From Solirubrobacterales bacterium (GTDB lineage Bacteria; Actinomycetota; Thermoleophilia; Solirubrobacterales; Solirubrobacteraceae): a stretch of 64,000 nt of DNA. Positions 1-8,124 of this stretch are shown piece after piece. The notes beneath the pieces are model-generated. The model was not told where the DNA came from. It made no database searches and saw only the letters and a list, made by a program, of their open reading frames with translations. Location of the stretch: contig DAIDME010000089.1 of the NCBI GenBank assembly GCA_027449125.1, positions 176,392 through 240,391 of the forward strand, written 5' to 3'. The number at the start of each line of letters is the position of its first letter. Positions within the stretch are counted from its first letter, which is position 1. Made by a program: the position numbers and the translations under genes.

Positions 1-627
1 GGGATCGCCGTTCGGGTTGTAGAGCACGACCATCAGCACAAACGACCCGAGCGCCATGACGACGGTGGCCGTCCACACGGTCCGTGGATGCAGGCGCCGC
101 AGTCCCAGCAGCAACAGCGGCGGCCACACCAGGTAGAACTGCTCCTCCACCGCCAGCGACCAGAGGTTCTGCAGCAGCGACGGGCGCCCGAACTGATTGA
201 AGTATGAGTGGTCGGCGATGATCTCGTGCCAGTTGGTCAGGTAGACGATCGCGCTGAGCGCGTCCGCCCGCGTGCGGCTGAGGTCGTCGCGCGCGACCGT
301 CAGGGTCGCAAGCAGCGCAAACGCGATCACCACGGCCACCGCCGGGAACAGGCGCCGGGCCCGGCGGGCCCAGAAGTGCGCCAGATCGATCGCACCGTCA
401 GCCGCGAACTCGCGCAGCAGCAGCGAAGTGATCAGGTAGCCGCTGAGCGCGAAGAAGAGGTCGACACCGAGGAAGCCGCCCGGCATCCACGAGACGCCCG
501 CGTGGTAGAGGACGACGCCGGCGACCGCGATTGCGCGCAGTCCGTCCAGTCCCGGCTGATAGGCGAGGCGCCGGTGGTCTGCGTGCGTGCTATCCGGTTG
601 TGCGGTTGCGGCCCTGCGCCGATCCAT
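1..627 (-). CDS. Acyltransferase-3 family membrane protein, partial (3' end off the left edge)
   Basis: This is the first 209 codons of an integral membrane O-acyltransferase of the OafA/YrhL type, which moves acyl groups onto cell-surface sugars or lipids. The ATG is at 627-625 and the frame stays open to base 1. Family hallmarks are the N-terminal 'LDGLRAIAV' helix with the following 'VLYHAG' histidine segment, 'GGFLGVDLFFALSGYLIT', and 'LWSLAVEEQFYLVWP' near residue 150. Several hydrophobic helices are visible. The usual length is 350-700 residues, so most of the protein lies outside the window and any C-terminal SGNH domain cannot be judged. The acceptor substrate is unknown. Confidence 0.9.
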   Translation of the reverse strand, partial: MDRRRAATAQPDSTHADHRRLAYQPGLDGLRAIAVAGVVLYHAGVSWMPGGFLGVDLFFALSGYLITSLLLREFAADGAIDLAHFWARRARRLFPAVAVVIAFALLATLTVARDDLSRTRADALSAIVYLTNWHEIIADHSYFNQFGRPSLLQNLWSLAVEEQFYLVWPPLLLLGLRRLHPRTVWTATVVMALGSFVLMVVLYNPNGDP

Positions 628-752
628 CTCGTCAGTGTCGTTCGTGTCGCGCCGCGATTGACCTGCGGCAAAACGTATATGCCCTCAGCGCGCCCCGAGG
701 TTCGCGCATGATGCCGGGTTTGGCCGAGCCCGAAGCGCGGCGCACTGAACTC

Positions 753-2234
753 TCAGTCGCGCATCGCCGGGAACAGGACGACCTCGCGGATCGTGCGCTG
801 TCCGGTGAGGATCATCGCGAGCCGGTCGATGCCAAAGCCGATGCCTCCGGCTGGGGGCATACCGTACTCGAGCGCCTCGATGTAGGCCTCGTCGTAGGGC
901 TGAGCCTCCTCGTCCCCACCCGCCGCCAGCGCCCGCTGCTGCTCGAACCGCCGGCGCTGGTCGTCGGGGTCGTTGAGCTCGGTGAACGCGTTGGCGATCT
1001 CCATGCCGGCCATGAACGCCTCGAAGCGCTCGACCATGCCCTCCTCGCTCCGGTGGCGCTTCGCCAGCGGCGAGATCTCGACCGGGTAGTCGAACAGCAT
1101 CGTCGGCTGGATCAGCGTGGGCTCGACGTGCTTTGAGACCAGCTCGTCCACCAGTTGCGGCCAGGTGTCGGTCTCGGGTACCTGCAGGCCCGCGTCGCGC
1201 ATCGCCCGCGCGAGCTCGTCGCGGTCACGGCTCGGACGGATGTCGACGCCCGTGCGCTGCTGGATCGCGCCGGCGACCGTCTCCCGGTGCCAGGGACGCT
1301 GGAAGTCGAGCGGACCGTCGTAGCCGATCTCCTCCGTGACCCGGCGCATCAGCTCCTCCAGGCGAGCGGCCACGCCGAGGTAGTCGGCGTACGCCTCGTA
1401 GTACTCGATCGAGGTGAACTCGGGATTGTGCTTGGGCGAGAGCCCCTCATTGCGGAACAGGCGGCCGATCTCATACACGCGCTCCAGGCCGCCGACCAGC
1501 AGGCGCTTCAGATACAGCTCCGGCGCGATCCGCAGATAGAGGTCCCGATCCAGCGCGTTGTGGTGCGTGATGAACGGGCGCGCGGCAGCCCCACCGTAGA
1601 GTGGTTGGAGGACCGGCGTCTCGACCTCGATGAACCCCTCCGTGTCGAGGTAGCGCCGGATCGCCGTGACCATGCGTGCACGCGTGATGAAGACGGCCCG
1701 CGTGTGCGCGTTGGAGAGCAGGTCGACCTCGCGGTGGCGCAGGCGGGTCTCGGTGTCGGTGAGCCCATGGTGTTTCTCCGGCGGGGGCCGCAGCGACTTG
1801 GCGAGCAGCGCAAAGCCCGTTACGCGCAGCGTCAGCTCGCCGCGGCGGGAGCGCAGCGCCACGCCGTCCACGCCGATCAGATCGCCGAGGTCGAGTTCGA
1901 GCAGCGAGTGCATGCGCTCTGACCCCAGGTCGTCGACTCGCGCCTGGAGCTGGATCGAGCCCGAGCGGTCGACGAGGTCCAGAAAGGCCATCTTCCCCTG
2001 GCCGCGTCGCGCGCTCAGCCGGCCGGCGACCCGGTGAGCGACCCTGGTCTCCTCGCCGGGCATCAGAGCTTCGTGGGCGCCCCTCACCGCATCGATCGGC
2101 TCGACACCGGCGAAGCCGTACGGGAACGGTTCGGTCCCGGCGTCGCGAAGCGCCTCCAGCTTTTGACGCCGCGCCGCGAAGACATCCGGAGGGTCTTCGC
2201 CCTGGCGCCCGGGATCGCGCCCGTCGTCAACCAC
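753..2234 (-). CDS. lysS: Lysyl-tRNA synthetase, class II
   Basis: Charges tRNA-Lys with lysine in the cytoplasm. The 493-residue protein has an N-terminal OB-fold anticodon-binding region, then class II motif 2 ('LFRNEGLSPKHNPEFT') and motif 3 ('GGIGFGIDRLAMILTG') close to the C-terminus, both with the LysRS pattern. Length matches the family. The start is a GTG at 2234, 16 bp after the greA stop, so greA and lysS are probably co-transcribed from the greA promoter. A greA-lysS arrangement is common in bacteria. Confidence 0.96.
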   Translation of the reverse strand: MVDDGRDPGRQGEDPPDVFAARRQKLEALRDAGTEPFPYGFAGVEPIDAVRGAHEALMPGEETRVAHRVAGRLSARRGQGKMAFLDLVDRSGSIQLQARVDDLGSERMHSLLELDLGDLIGVDGVALRSRRGELTLRVTGFALLAKSLRPPPEKHHGLTDTETRLRHREVDLLSNAHTRAVFITRARMVTAIRRYLDTEGFIEVETPVLQPLYGGAAARPFITHHNALDRDLYLRIAPELYLKRLLVGGLERVYEIGRLFRNEGLSPKHNPEFTSIEYYEAYADYLGVAARLEELMRRVTEEIGYDGPLDFQRPWHRETVAGAIQQRTGVDIRPSRDRDELARAMRDAGLQVPETDTWPQLVDELVSKHVEPTLIQPTMLFDYPVEISPLAKRHRSEEGMVERFEAFMAGMEIANAFTELNDPDDQRRRFEQQRALAAGGDEEAQPYDEAYIEALEYGMPPAGGIGFGIDRLAMILTGQRTIREVVLFPAMRD

Positions 2235-2250
2235 GTTTGCGTACCGGACT

Positions 2251-2724
2251 TCAGGCCACTTCGATCTTTGCGATCTTGAGCCTGCGCTCGCCCCGCGGCG
2301 TGGTCACCGACACCGTGTCGCCCTGGCGGCGCCCGAGCAGCGCCTTGCCGACCGGCGACTCGTTGGAGAGCTTCATCTGAGCCGGCTTGGCTTCAGCCGA
2401 CCCGACGATCGTGTAGCGGTGCTCGCCGCCGTCACCGTCCACGACATGGACGGTCGTACCGACGCGGACGACCTCGTTGTCGAGTTCGGAGGCATCGATC
2501 ACCGTGGCAGACCGAAGCTTCTCCTCCAGTGCCGCGATCCGCGCCTCCAGCATCGCCTGCTCGTTCTTGGCATCGTCGTACTCGGCGTTCTCAGAGATGT
2601 CGCCGAACTCGCGAGCGTCCTTGATGCGCGCCGCCACCTCGCGCCGGCGCACGGTCGACATGTGCTCGAGCTCAGCTTTCAGGCTGGCTAGTCCTTCAGG
2701 TGTGAGAATGACGTCCTTGGGCAT
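2251..2724 (-). CDS. greA: Transcription elongation factor GreA
   Basis: Binds the secondary channel of RNA polymerase and stimulates cleavage of backtracked transcripts. The 157 residues show the N-terminal coiled-coil hairpin with the acidic tip ('DAREFGDISENAEYDDAKNE') and the C-terminal FKBP-like domain ('SPVGKALLGRRQGDTVSV'). I chose the ATG at 2724 because it gives the canonical 'MPKDVILTPEGL' beginning; the frame is open further upstream but without family similarity. First gene of the greA-lysS unit. Confidence 0.96.
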   Translation of the reverse strand: MPKDVILTPEGLASLKAELEHMSTVRRREVAARIKDAREFGDISENAEYDDAKNEQAMLEARIAALEEKLRSATVIDASELDNEVVRVGTTVHVVDGDGGEHRYTIVGSAEAKPAQMKLSNESPVGKALLGRRQGDTVSVTTPRGERRLKIAKIEVA

Positions 2725-2799
2725 GTGCTGATGGTCGTGAGGGATTGGAGAGGCGCAGCCGGGAGGCGCCGAAGACAGCTCCTGCCGCGTGGCCGGGAG

Positions 2800-2805
2800 A
2801 GTATA
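2800..2805 (-). promoter_or_regulatory. Putative -10 box for greA-lysS
   Basis: TATACT on the minus strand lies 75 bp upstream of the greA ATG in the divergent greA / membrane-protein spacer. No good -35 hexamer is seen 16-18 bp upstream. Confidence 0.4.
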
Positions 2806-2906
2806 GAGGGCGTCTCGATCATCGCCTGACGGGTGACGGCCGCGGCCCGGGCGCGTGTACACGACACTCACGGGCTCGCCGGATCTGCCGATATTGCTCG
2901 GAGGCG

Positions 2907-4139
2907 ATGGGCCAAAGCGTTTCCCACCAGCAGACCGTGGCCAGTCCCGGCATACGGGTCGCCACCGCATTGTTTGCCGCGGGCGCCGGCCTGATCGTGC
3001 TCTACCTAGTTGAGTACGCACTCGACCTCAGAGCCGAGAACGACTTCTACAGGGAAGCCTGGCCCGCCTACCGGCTGCTCCTGCACGGACACTTCCTCGG
3101 GTTCCTGCGCGACAGCCCGGCCTACGTCGGCTCGCTGCTGATGCGGGCACCCTTCGCGCTGCTGGCCGGCGCCCTGGGCGCCTCGGCCCGCGGCGTGTAT
3201 GTGGCAAGCGCGATCCCATGCGTGCTGGCACTCGCCTTGCTGGCCGGCTACCTGGCAGCGCGGTGGCCGGTGGTGAACCCCGGCAACGCCGACCCGCAGG
3301 CGACGCGCGGCATCCGTCCGCTGGAGCTTCTGATGTTCGCGCCTCCGGTGCTGCTCGCAATCAACAGCGGCCATCCGGAGGACCTGCTCGGCGGCACGCT
3401 CTGCGTGCTGGCGGTGCTGATGGCATGTCGCGGCTCCGGCTGGGGGGCCGGCTTGGCGATCGCGCTCGCCGTGATCAACAAGGCCTGGGCGCTTGTGGCG
3501 GCGCCGCTGGTGTTCGCGCTGATGCCGGCGGATCGCCGCCTGTCCGGCTTTCTGACCGCAGCCCTGGCGTCAGCCGCGTTGATCGTCCCGTTGACAGCGC
3601 TCAGGATCAGTTCGCTGAGCTCGGCCAGCTCGGCGCTGGGTGTCCACATCGGCGGCATCGTGCTGATCCCACAGCTCCTGTGGTGGCTTCCCCGAGGATC
3701 GTGGATAGTGCTCAGGGCGCACATCCTGCTGGTGCTGGTGTGCTGGCTCGTGACCTGCCTCTGGTGGTGGCTCCGCGTGCACCGCGACGGCCACCGCGTG
3801 CGTGCCGATCAGGCGCTTGCGGCCCTGATCCTCGTGCTGTTCCTGCGCGCCGCGCTCGACCCCTGGGACGACACCTACTATCTGACGCCGTTCCTGATCG
3901 CCGTGGCCGCCTACGACGAACGCCCCGGCGCCCCGTGGCTGACCGTGCTGTTCACCGCCGCCATCACGGTGATCGTGCCTCCCTCCGGTCTGCTGCACGG
4001 CCTCGGGGCCAACGGCGAGGCGGCGTGCTTTGCCGCCTTCGCGCTTGGCACCATCGCCTGGTTCGCCCGGCGCGCTTTCCGCGTAGGACACGGGCGCGGT
4101 CCTGTCGCCTACCGGAGCGCTGCCGGCTCGCGCGCCTGA
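2907..4139 (+). CDS. Polytopic membrane protein, GT87/DUF2029-like (putative glycosyltransferase)
   Basis: A 410-residue protein with about ten hydrophobic segments, the first right after the N-terminus ('ATALFAAGAGLIVLYLV'). The ATG at 2907 has a Shine-Dalgarno GGAGG just upstream. The pattern of acidic residues after the first helix and a 'NSGHPEDLLGG' loop, followed by alternating helices, is like GT-C fold polyprenol-linked mannosyltransferases (GT87). That assignment is inferred from topology and loop style only; no catalytic motif is certain. Its end overlaps the convergent dus gene by about 30 bp. Confidence 0.6.
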   Translation: MGQSVSHQQTVASPGIRVATALFAAGAGLIVLYLVEYALDLRAENDFYREAWPAYRLLLHGHFLGFLRDSPAYVGSLLMRAPFALLAGALGASARGVYVASAIPCVLALALLAGYLAARWPVVNPGNADPQATRGIRPLELLMFAPPVLLAINSGHPEDLLGGTLCVLAVLMACRGSGWGAGLAIALAVINKAWALVAAPLVFALMPADRRLSGFLTAALASAALIVPLTALRISSLSSASSALGVHIGGIVLIPQLLWWLPRGSWIVLRAHILLVLVCWLVTCLWWWLRVHRDGHRVRADQALAALILVLFLRAALDPWDDTYYLTPFLIAVAAYDERPGAPWLTVLFTAAITVIVPPSGLLHGLGANGEAACFAAFALGTIAWFARRAFRVGHGRGPVAYRSAAGSRA

Positions 4140-5140
4140 GTGGCGGCGAGCAGCTCGCGCGCGCACGCGACGCTCGGAGCCTGCTGCAGCGCAGCCTGAA
4201 GGCGCGCCTGCTCAAGCCGCGTTCCGCCCAGCCGCTCCACATACCAGGGGTAGAACTTGCGCAGGTAGCGATTCGCGCGCTCGGCACCGAGGTGCTCCAC
4301 CGCCGCCGCGAGCACCCAATCGAGCTCCGCCACGATCTCTGCGCGGGTCGGCTCGCCGGCGCGGCGACCGGTCAGTTGCGCAAAGACCCACGGGTTGCCG
4401 AGTGAACCGCGTGCCAGGAGAACCGCGGCGGCGCCCGTCAGCTCGAACGCCTCGCGTGCCTGCTGCGCCGTGCGCAAACCACCGGAGAGCAGCACCGGCA
4501 CCGGCAGCTCTGCCACCAGTCCGGCGAACAGCTCGTAATCCGGCCGGCCGCTGTGGCGTTGCGAAGCGTGCCGAGGATGGATCGAGAGTCCCGCGACCCC
4601 GCCGCGCTCGGCGAGGTCGCGGGCCACGGCGATGCCCTTGCCGTCGCCGGGCCGCAGTCCCGTCCGCAGCTTTACGGTGACCGGCAGCCCGCTGCCTCGC
4701 GCGGCCGCGCACGCGATCGCAACCGCGCGATCCGGATCCTCGAGCAGCGCCGCGCCGGCACCCGTCTTGCAGACCTTGGGGACCGGGCATCCCATGTTGA
4801 TGTCGATCAGATCCGCGCCCGCCGCGGCGACCCGCTCAGCCGCCGATGCCATCACGTCCGGGTCCGAGCCGAACAGCTGCACAGCTACCGGGTGCTCGTC
4901 GGGGTGGATGCGCAGCAGCTCGCGGCACGTTCGCGCGTTGCCGTGGTGAACGGCGTGGCTGGAGACCATCTCGGAGAACGCCAGGCCGGCCCCATAGCGC
5001 TTTGCCTGCAGCCGTACGAACCAGTTGCCGATCCCCGCGAGCGGTGCCAGGACCACGCGGTTCGGGATCGTCAGGCCCCCGAGCTGCCAGGGCTCCTGCA
5101 ACGAGTGTGGCGGGTCGCAGCTCATGCTCACCGCGTTCAT
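4109..5140 (-). CDS. dus: tRNA-dihydrouridine synthase
   Basis: FMN enzyme that reduces uridine to dihydrouridine in tRNA. The 343 residues show the TIM-barrel start ('VVLAPLAGIGNWFVR'), the Dus signature 'DINMGCPVPKVCKTGAGAAL' with the conserved GCP cysteine, 'VKLRTG', 'SIHPRHASQRHSG', and the FMN phosphate-binding end ('GAAAVLLARGSLGNPWVF'). Length is typical. It is divergent from the amidohydrolase gene (15 bp between starts). Which uridine is modified (DusA/B/C class) cannot be decided here; the motifs are closest to DusB. Confidence 0.93.
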   Translation of the reverse strand: MNAVSMSCDPPHSLQEPWQLGGLTIPNRVVLAPLAGIGNWFVRLQAKRYGAGLAFSEMVSSHAVHHGNARTCRELLRIHPDEHPVAVQLFGSDPDVMASAAERVAAAGADLIDINMGCPVPKVCKTGAGAALLEDPDRAVAIACAAARGSGLPVTVKLRTGLRPGDGKGIAVARDLAERGGVAGLSIHPRHASQRHSGRPDYELFAGLVAELPVPVLLSGGLRTAQQAREAFELTGAAAVLLARGSLGNPWVFAQLTGRRAGEPTRAEIVAELDWVLAAAVEHLGAERANRYLRKFYPWYVERLGGTRLEQARLQAALQQAPSVACARELLAATQAREPAALR

Positions 5141-5154
5141 GGTAGGAATTAGCC

Positions 5155-6279
5155 GTGGCGCTGGACCTACAGGCCGTCACGGCCCCCTGGCTCGAGGTGA
5201 TCCGCGGACAGGTGCCGGGGGTGGAGATCTTCGACGCGCACACTCACCTCGGCGAGAACGACCCTGATGGCATGCGTCAGAGCCCGGCGGAGCTCCTGGC
5301 CCAGCTGCGCGCGGCGCGCGCCCGCGGCTGCTTTGTCTTCCCGATGCACGAGCCCGACGGCTACCCGGCCGCCAACGACTTCGTGATCGCCGCCGCCGCC
5401 GAGTCTGAGGCACTGCTCGTGCCGTTCTGCCGTGTCAAGCCGGGTGAGGGCGCGCTCGGCGAAGCCGAGCGCGCCCTCACCCGGGGCGCTCAGGGGATCA
5501 AGCTGCACCCACGCGCCGAGCAGTTCACCCTGGACCATCCGGACATCCCGGGGCTCTTCGCGCTGGCGCACGAGCGCAGGCTGCCGATCCTGATTCACGC
5601 CGGCCGCGGGATCCCGGCGCTGGGGGAGCACGTGGTCGCGAACGCCGGCCGCTACCCCGATGCCCGCGTGATCCTCGCCCACGCCGCCGTATCGGACCTC
5701 TCCTGGCTGTGGCGCGTGATCGCGGATCTGCCGAACGTGCTGATCGACACGGCCTGGTGGATCTCCCAGGACCTCGTGGCACTTTTCTCGCTGGTTCCCG
5801 CGGCTCAGATCGTGTTCGCCTCAGACGCACCCTACGGGTCCACGGCGGTCTCCGCGGCCGCACAGCTGCGACTCGCGCTGCAGGCGGGCCTCACCCCGGA
5901 GCAGGTCGCGCTGGTCGCCTCCGGCCAGTCTCTGAGGCTGGCGCGGCGAGATCCGCTCGCGGTCAGCGGCCCGGCGGTGGGCGAGCGTGAACGGGCCAGC
6001 CACCTGCTGCTGGACCGGGTCGCCGGGTACCTGCAGGTCGGGACGTTGCTCGAGTTCCGGACCGGCGACGGCGGTGAGATGCTCGCGCTCGCCCGCTTGG
6101 CCTGCGACGTGCCCGACGACGTTGACGACCTCCCGGTGTTCTACGCCATCAGGCAGCTGCTCGAAACGCACGCTGCCCTGCGCGCGGTCGCGCCCGCCGA
6201 TCGTTCGAGCCGTGCCCTGCTGCAGCTGGCTGCAGCCGCGGCCATGTCGCCGGACGTGCCCGTGCCGAGCGCCGGCTGA
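5155..6279 (+). CDS. Amidohydrolase-family metal-dependent hydrolase
   Basis: A 374-residue TIM-barrel hydrolase of the amidohydrolase superfamily. The N-terminal metal motif is 'FDAHTHLGEND' near residue 24, followed by 'GIKLHP', 'ILIHAGRG', 'VILAHAA' and a late 'FASDAPYG' carrying the conserved aspartate. This set suits amidohydrolase-2 enzymes (decarboxylases or lactonases of the ACMSD type), but the substrate is unknown. A C-terminal extension of about 100 residues is outside the barrel. GTG start with AGGAA upstream. It contains a perfect 20-bp inverted repeat (5441-5483). It abuts coaX tail to tail. Confidence 0.8.
   Translation: MALDLQAVTAPWLEVIRGQVPGVEIFDAHTHLGENDPDGMRQSPAELLAQLRAARARGCFVFPMHEPDGYPAANDFVIAAAAESEALLVPFCRVKPGEGALGEAERALTRGAQGIKLHPRAEQFTLDHPDIPGLFALAHERRLPILIHAGRGIPALGEHVVANAGRYPDARVILAHAAVSDLSWLWRVIADLPNVLIDTAWWISQDLVALFSLVPAAQIVFASDAPYGSTAVSAAAQLRLALQAGLTPEQVALVASGQSLRLARRDPLAVSGPAVGERERASHLLLDRVAGYLQVGTLLEFRTGDGGEMLALARLACDVPDDVDDLPVFYAIRQLLETHAALRAVAPADRSSRALLQLAAAAAMSPDVPVPSAG
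5441..5483. repeat. Perfect 20-bp inverted repeat with a 3-nt loop inside the amidohydrolase gene
   Basis: Bases 5441-5460 are the exact reverse complement of 5464-5483, with GAA as the loop at 5461-5463. In frame it encodes the stretch around 'KPGEGALGEAERALTRG'. RNA from either strand would fold into a very stable hairpin. Confidence 0.9.
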
Positions 6280-7080
6280 TCAGCGATTGAGCCCCCAGAT
6301 CAGCCGCAGGCCGCTGAGCGTCAGGAACTCGTCCACCTCGTCGATCGTCTCCCGGATCAGCGGGTACATGACGGTCGAAAAGCCGCCGGTGGCGATCACG
6401 CGCGCGTGGTCACCGAGCTCTGCGCGCAGCCGCCTCACGATGCCCTCCACCTGACCCGCGAACCCGAACGCGATGCCGCTGCGGATCGCCTCGACGGTTG
6501 AGCGGCCGATCACCGTCCGCGGCTCTCCCAGTTCCACGGTCGGCAGCTTTGCGGCACGCTCCGACAGCGCCTCGAGCGAGATCTCGATCCCGGGTGTGAT
6601 CACTCCGCCCAGGTACTCGCCCTCATCAGAGACGACGTCGTAGGTGATGGCGGTACCGAAGTCCACGACGACACACGCCGTTTCGAAGCGGGCGTAGGCC
6701 GCGACCGCGTTCACGAGCCGGTCGGCGCCAACCTCGTGGGGGCTCTCGGTGCGGATCGGCATGCCGGTCTTCAGCGACGGCCCCACGACCATCGTTTCGT
6801 GGCCGAGGTGGCGCCGAGCGAGCAGGCGCCACTGATCCTGCAGGCGCGGAACCGTGGAGGAGACGATCGATGACCGAACCTGAGCGAGGTTCGTGCCGCG
6901 CAGCGCGAGCAGGCCCGCGAGCAGCACCGCCAGCTCATCCGCCGTGGCTGCGCGGGTTGTCGCAAAACGCCAGTCGGCAACCAGTGATTGCGGCCCCGGC
7001 GCGAACACGCCGACGTGGGTTTGGGTGTTGCCCACGTCCACCACCAGCAGCAGTTCGAGCTCGGGCCCAGCCTGACTCAT
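6280..7080 (-). CDS. coaX: Type III pantothenate kinase
   Basis: Phosphorylates pantothenate, the first step of coenzyme A synthesis. The 266 residues carry the ASKHA fold of CoaX: 'LLVVDVGNTQTHVGVF' (phosphate 1), 'GADRLVNAVAAY', 'VVVDFGTAITYDVV' (phosphate 2), 'GGVITPGIEISLEAL' and 'VIATGGFSTV'. Length is typical. ATG start at 7080 with no Shine-Dalgarno, but a TATAGT box 8 nt upstream suggests a leaderless transcript starting inside the folK stop region. It follows folP-folB-folK. Confidence 0.95.
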   Translation of the reverse strand: MSQAGPELELLLVVDVGNTQTHVGVFAPGPQSLVADWRFATTRAATADELAVLLAGLLALRGTNLAQVRSSIVSSTVPRLQDQWRLLARRHLGHETMVVGPSLKTGMPIRTESPHEVGADRLVNAVAAYARFETACVVVDFGTAITYDVVSDEGEYLGGVITPGIEISLEALSERAAKLPTVELGEPRTVIGRSTVEAIRSGIAFGFAGQVEGIVRRLRAELGDHARVIATGGFSTVMYPLIRETIDEVDEFLTLSGLRLIWGLNR

Positions 7081-7088
7081 GGCGCTTG

Positions 7089-7094
7089 ACTATA
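7089..7094 (-). promoter_or_regulatory. Putative -10 box for leaderless coaX transcript
   Basis: TATAGT on the minus strand, 8 nt upstream of the coaX ATG and overlapping the folK stop codon. No Shine-Dalgarno lies in between. Confidence 0.45.
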
Positions 7095-7593
7095 TGGCCA
7101 GCGGCGAACCGGCGACGATGACCTGCTGGCCGTCACCGAGCCCTGCAAGCGCGGCCGCGAGCCGCTCGCCGCCGGGCAGCCGCAGGTCCGGTTCCAATTC
7201 CAGCAGCGGCACCAGCACGAAGCGCCTCGTGGTGACCTCTTGGTGGGGTAGCGTGAGCCGTGCGGAGCTGTACTCGAACTCACCCAGCAGCAGCAGGTCC
7301 ACGTCGATCACGCGCGGCCCGTGACGTGGGCCACCGGCGGCGCGACCGACCTCGCGCTCCACAGCCTTGCAGACGTCGAGCAGCTCCTCGGGCCCCAGCT
7401 CTGTCTCGACCTCTACGCATGCGTTCAGAAACTCCGGCTGGTCGAGGATCAGTCCAACCGGCTCGGTGTCGTAGGTGTGCGAGCTGCGGAGCACCCCGAC
7501 CCCGTGGCGCACGAGCGTGTCGGCGGCCGCCTGCAGATGGGCACGACGATCACCGAGATTCGACCCGAGGCCGAGCATCCCGCGCCTGCTCAC
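7090..7593 (-). CDS. folK: 6-hydroxymethyl-dihydropterin pyrophosphokinase
   Basis: Transfers pyrophosphate from ATP to hydroxymethyl-dihydropterin in folate synthesis. It shows the HPPK signature 'GLGSNLGDRRAHLQ', 'YDTEPVG', 'QPEFLNACVEVET', 'HGPRVIDVDLLLLG' (metal-binding aspartates) and 'LPHQEVTTRRFVLVPL'. I place the start at the GTG at 7593, which overlaps the folB stop in a GTGA, suggesting translational coupling. An earlier GTG at 7605 or the ATG at 7578 are also possible. Confidence 0.94.
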   Translation of the reverse strand: MSRRGMLGLGSNLGDRRAHLQAAADTLVRHGVGVLRSSHTYDTEPVGLILDQPEFLNACVEVETELGPEELLDVCKAVEREVGRAAGGPRHGPRVIDVDLLLLGEFEYSSARLTLPHQEVTTRRFVLVPLLELEPDLRLPGGERLAAALAGLGDGQQVIVAGSPLAI

Positions 7594-8108
7594 GCTTCGC
7601 GCCACACCTCCACGGCCACCTCACCGATGCTGAGCGCGATCGGCGGCTCGGGCTTTGACGCCTTGACCCAGACGGAGTAGAGCTCGTAGCGTTCGATCAG
7701 CCGGTCTGCGACGGCGGCGCAGAAGCGCTCCAGTGTCCGGTACTCGCGCTGCTGGGCAATGAGCCACACCAGCTGGCAGACCTCGCCGTAATCGACCGTG
7801 TCGTCTATCCGGTCGGTGACGGTCGCGTCACACTCGGCCACGTCCAAGCGCAGATCCACTAGCAGGCGCTGGCCGATCTCGCGCTCGGCGGCGCTGACGC
7901 CCATGTGCGTGTAGAGCGAGAGGCCGCTGATCTCGATCGTCACCTCGGGCTCTGGGTGGGAGTCGTCCTCCTCCTCGTCGTCGTCTTCGTCGAACTCATC
8001 CTCAGCGCCGTCGATCTCGTCCCGGATCTCCTCGGCCGCGCCGCCGTCGCCGTCCTCCGGTTCGGGCTCGTCCTGCTGGAAGTCGTCGGTCTCGTCGTCG
8101 GCGCTCAT
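7590..8108 (-). CDS. folB: Dihydroneopterin aldolase with acidic N-terminal extension
   Basis: Cleaves dihydroneopterin to hydroxymethyl-dihydropterin. The catalytic domain begins near residue 55 ('VTIEISGLSLYTHMGV') and contains 'DTVDYGEV', 'YRTLERFCAAVADRLI', 'WVKASKPEPP' and 'GEVAVEV', all FolB hallmarks. The first 55 or so residues are an unusual, almost purely acidic tract rich in D and E that normal FolB proteins (about 120 residues) lack. The ATG at 8108 follows the folP stop by 16 bp; further upstream the frame has no folB-like sequence. Confidence 0.92.
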   Translation of the reverse strand: MSADDETDDFQQDEPEPEDGDGGAAEEIRDEIDGAEDEFDEDDDEEEDDSHPEPEVTIEISGLSLYTHMGVSAAEREIGQRLLVDLRLDVAECDATVTDRIDDTVDYGEVCQLVWLIAQQREYRTLERFCAAVADRLIERYELYSVWVKASKPEPPIALSIGEVAVEVWREA

Positions 8109-8124
8109 CGTTGCGGTCGGGACT

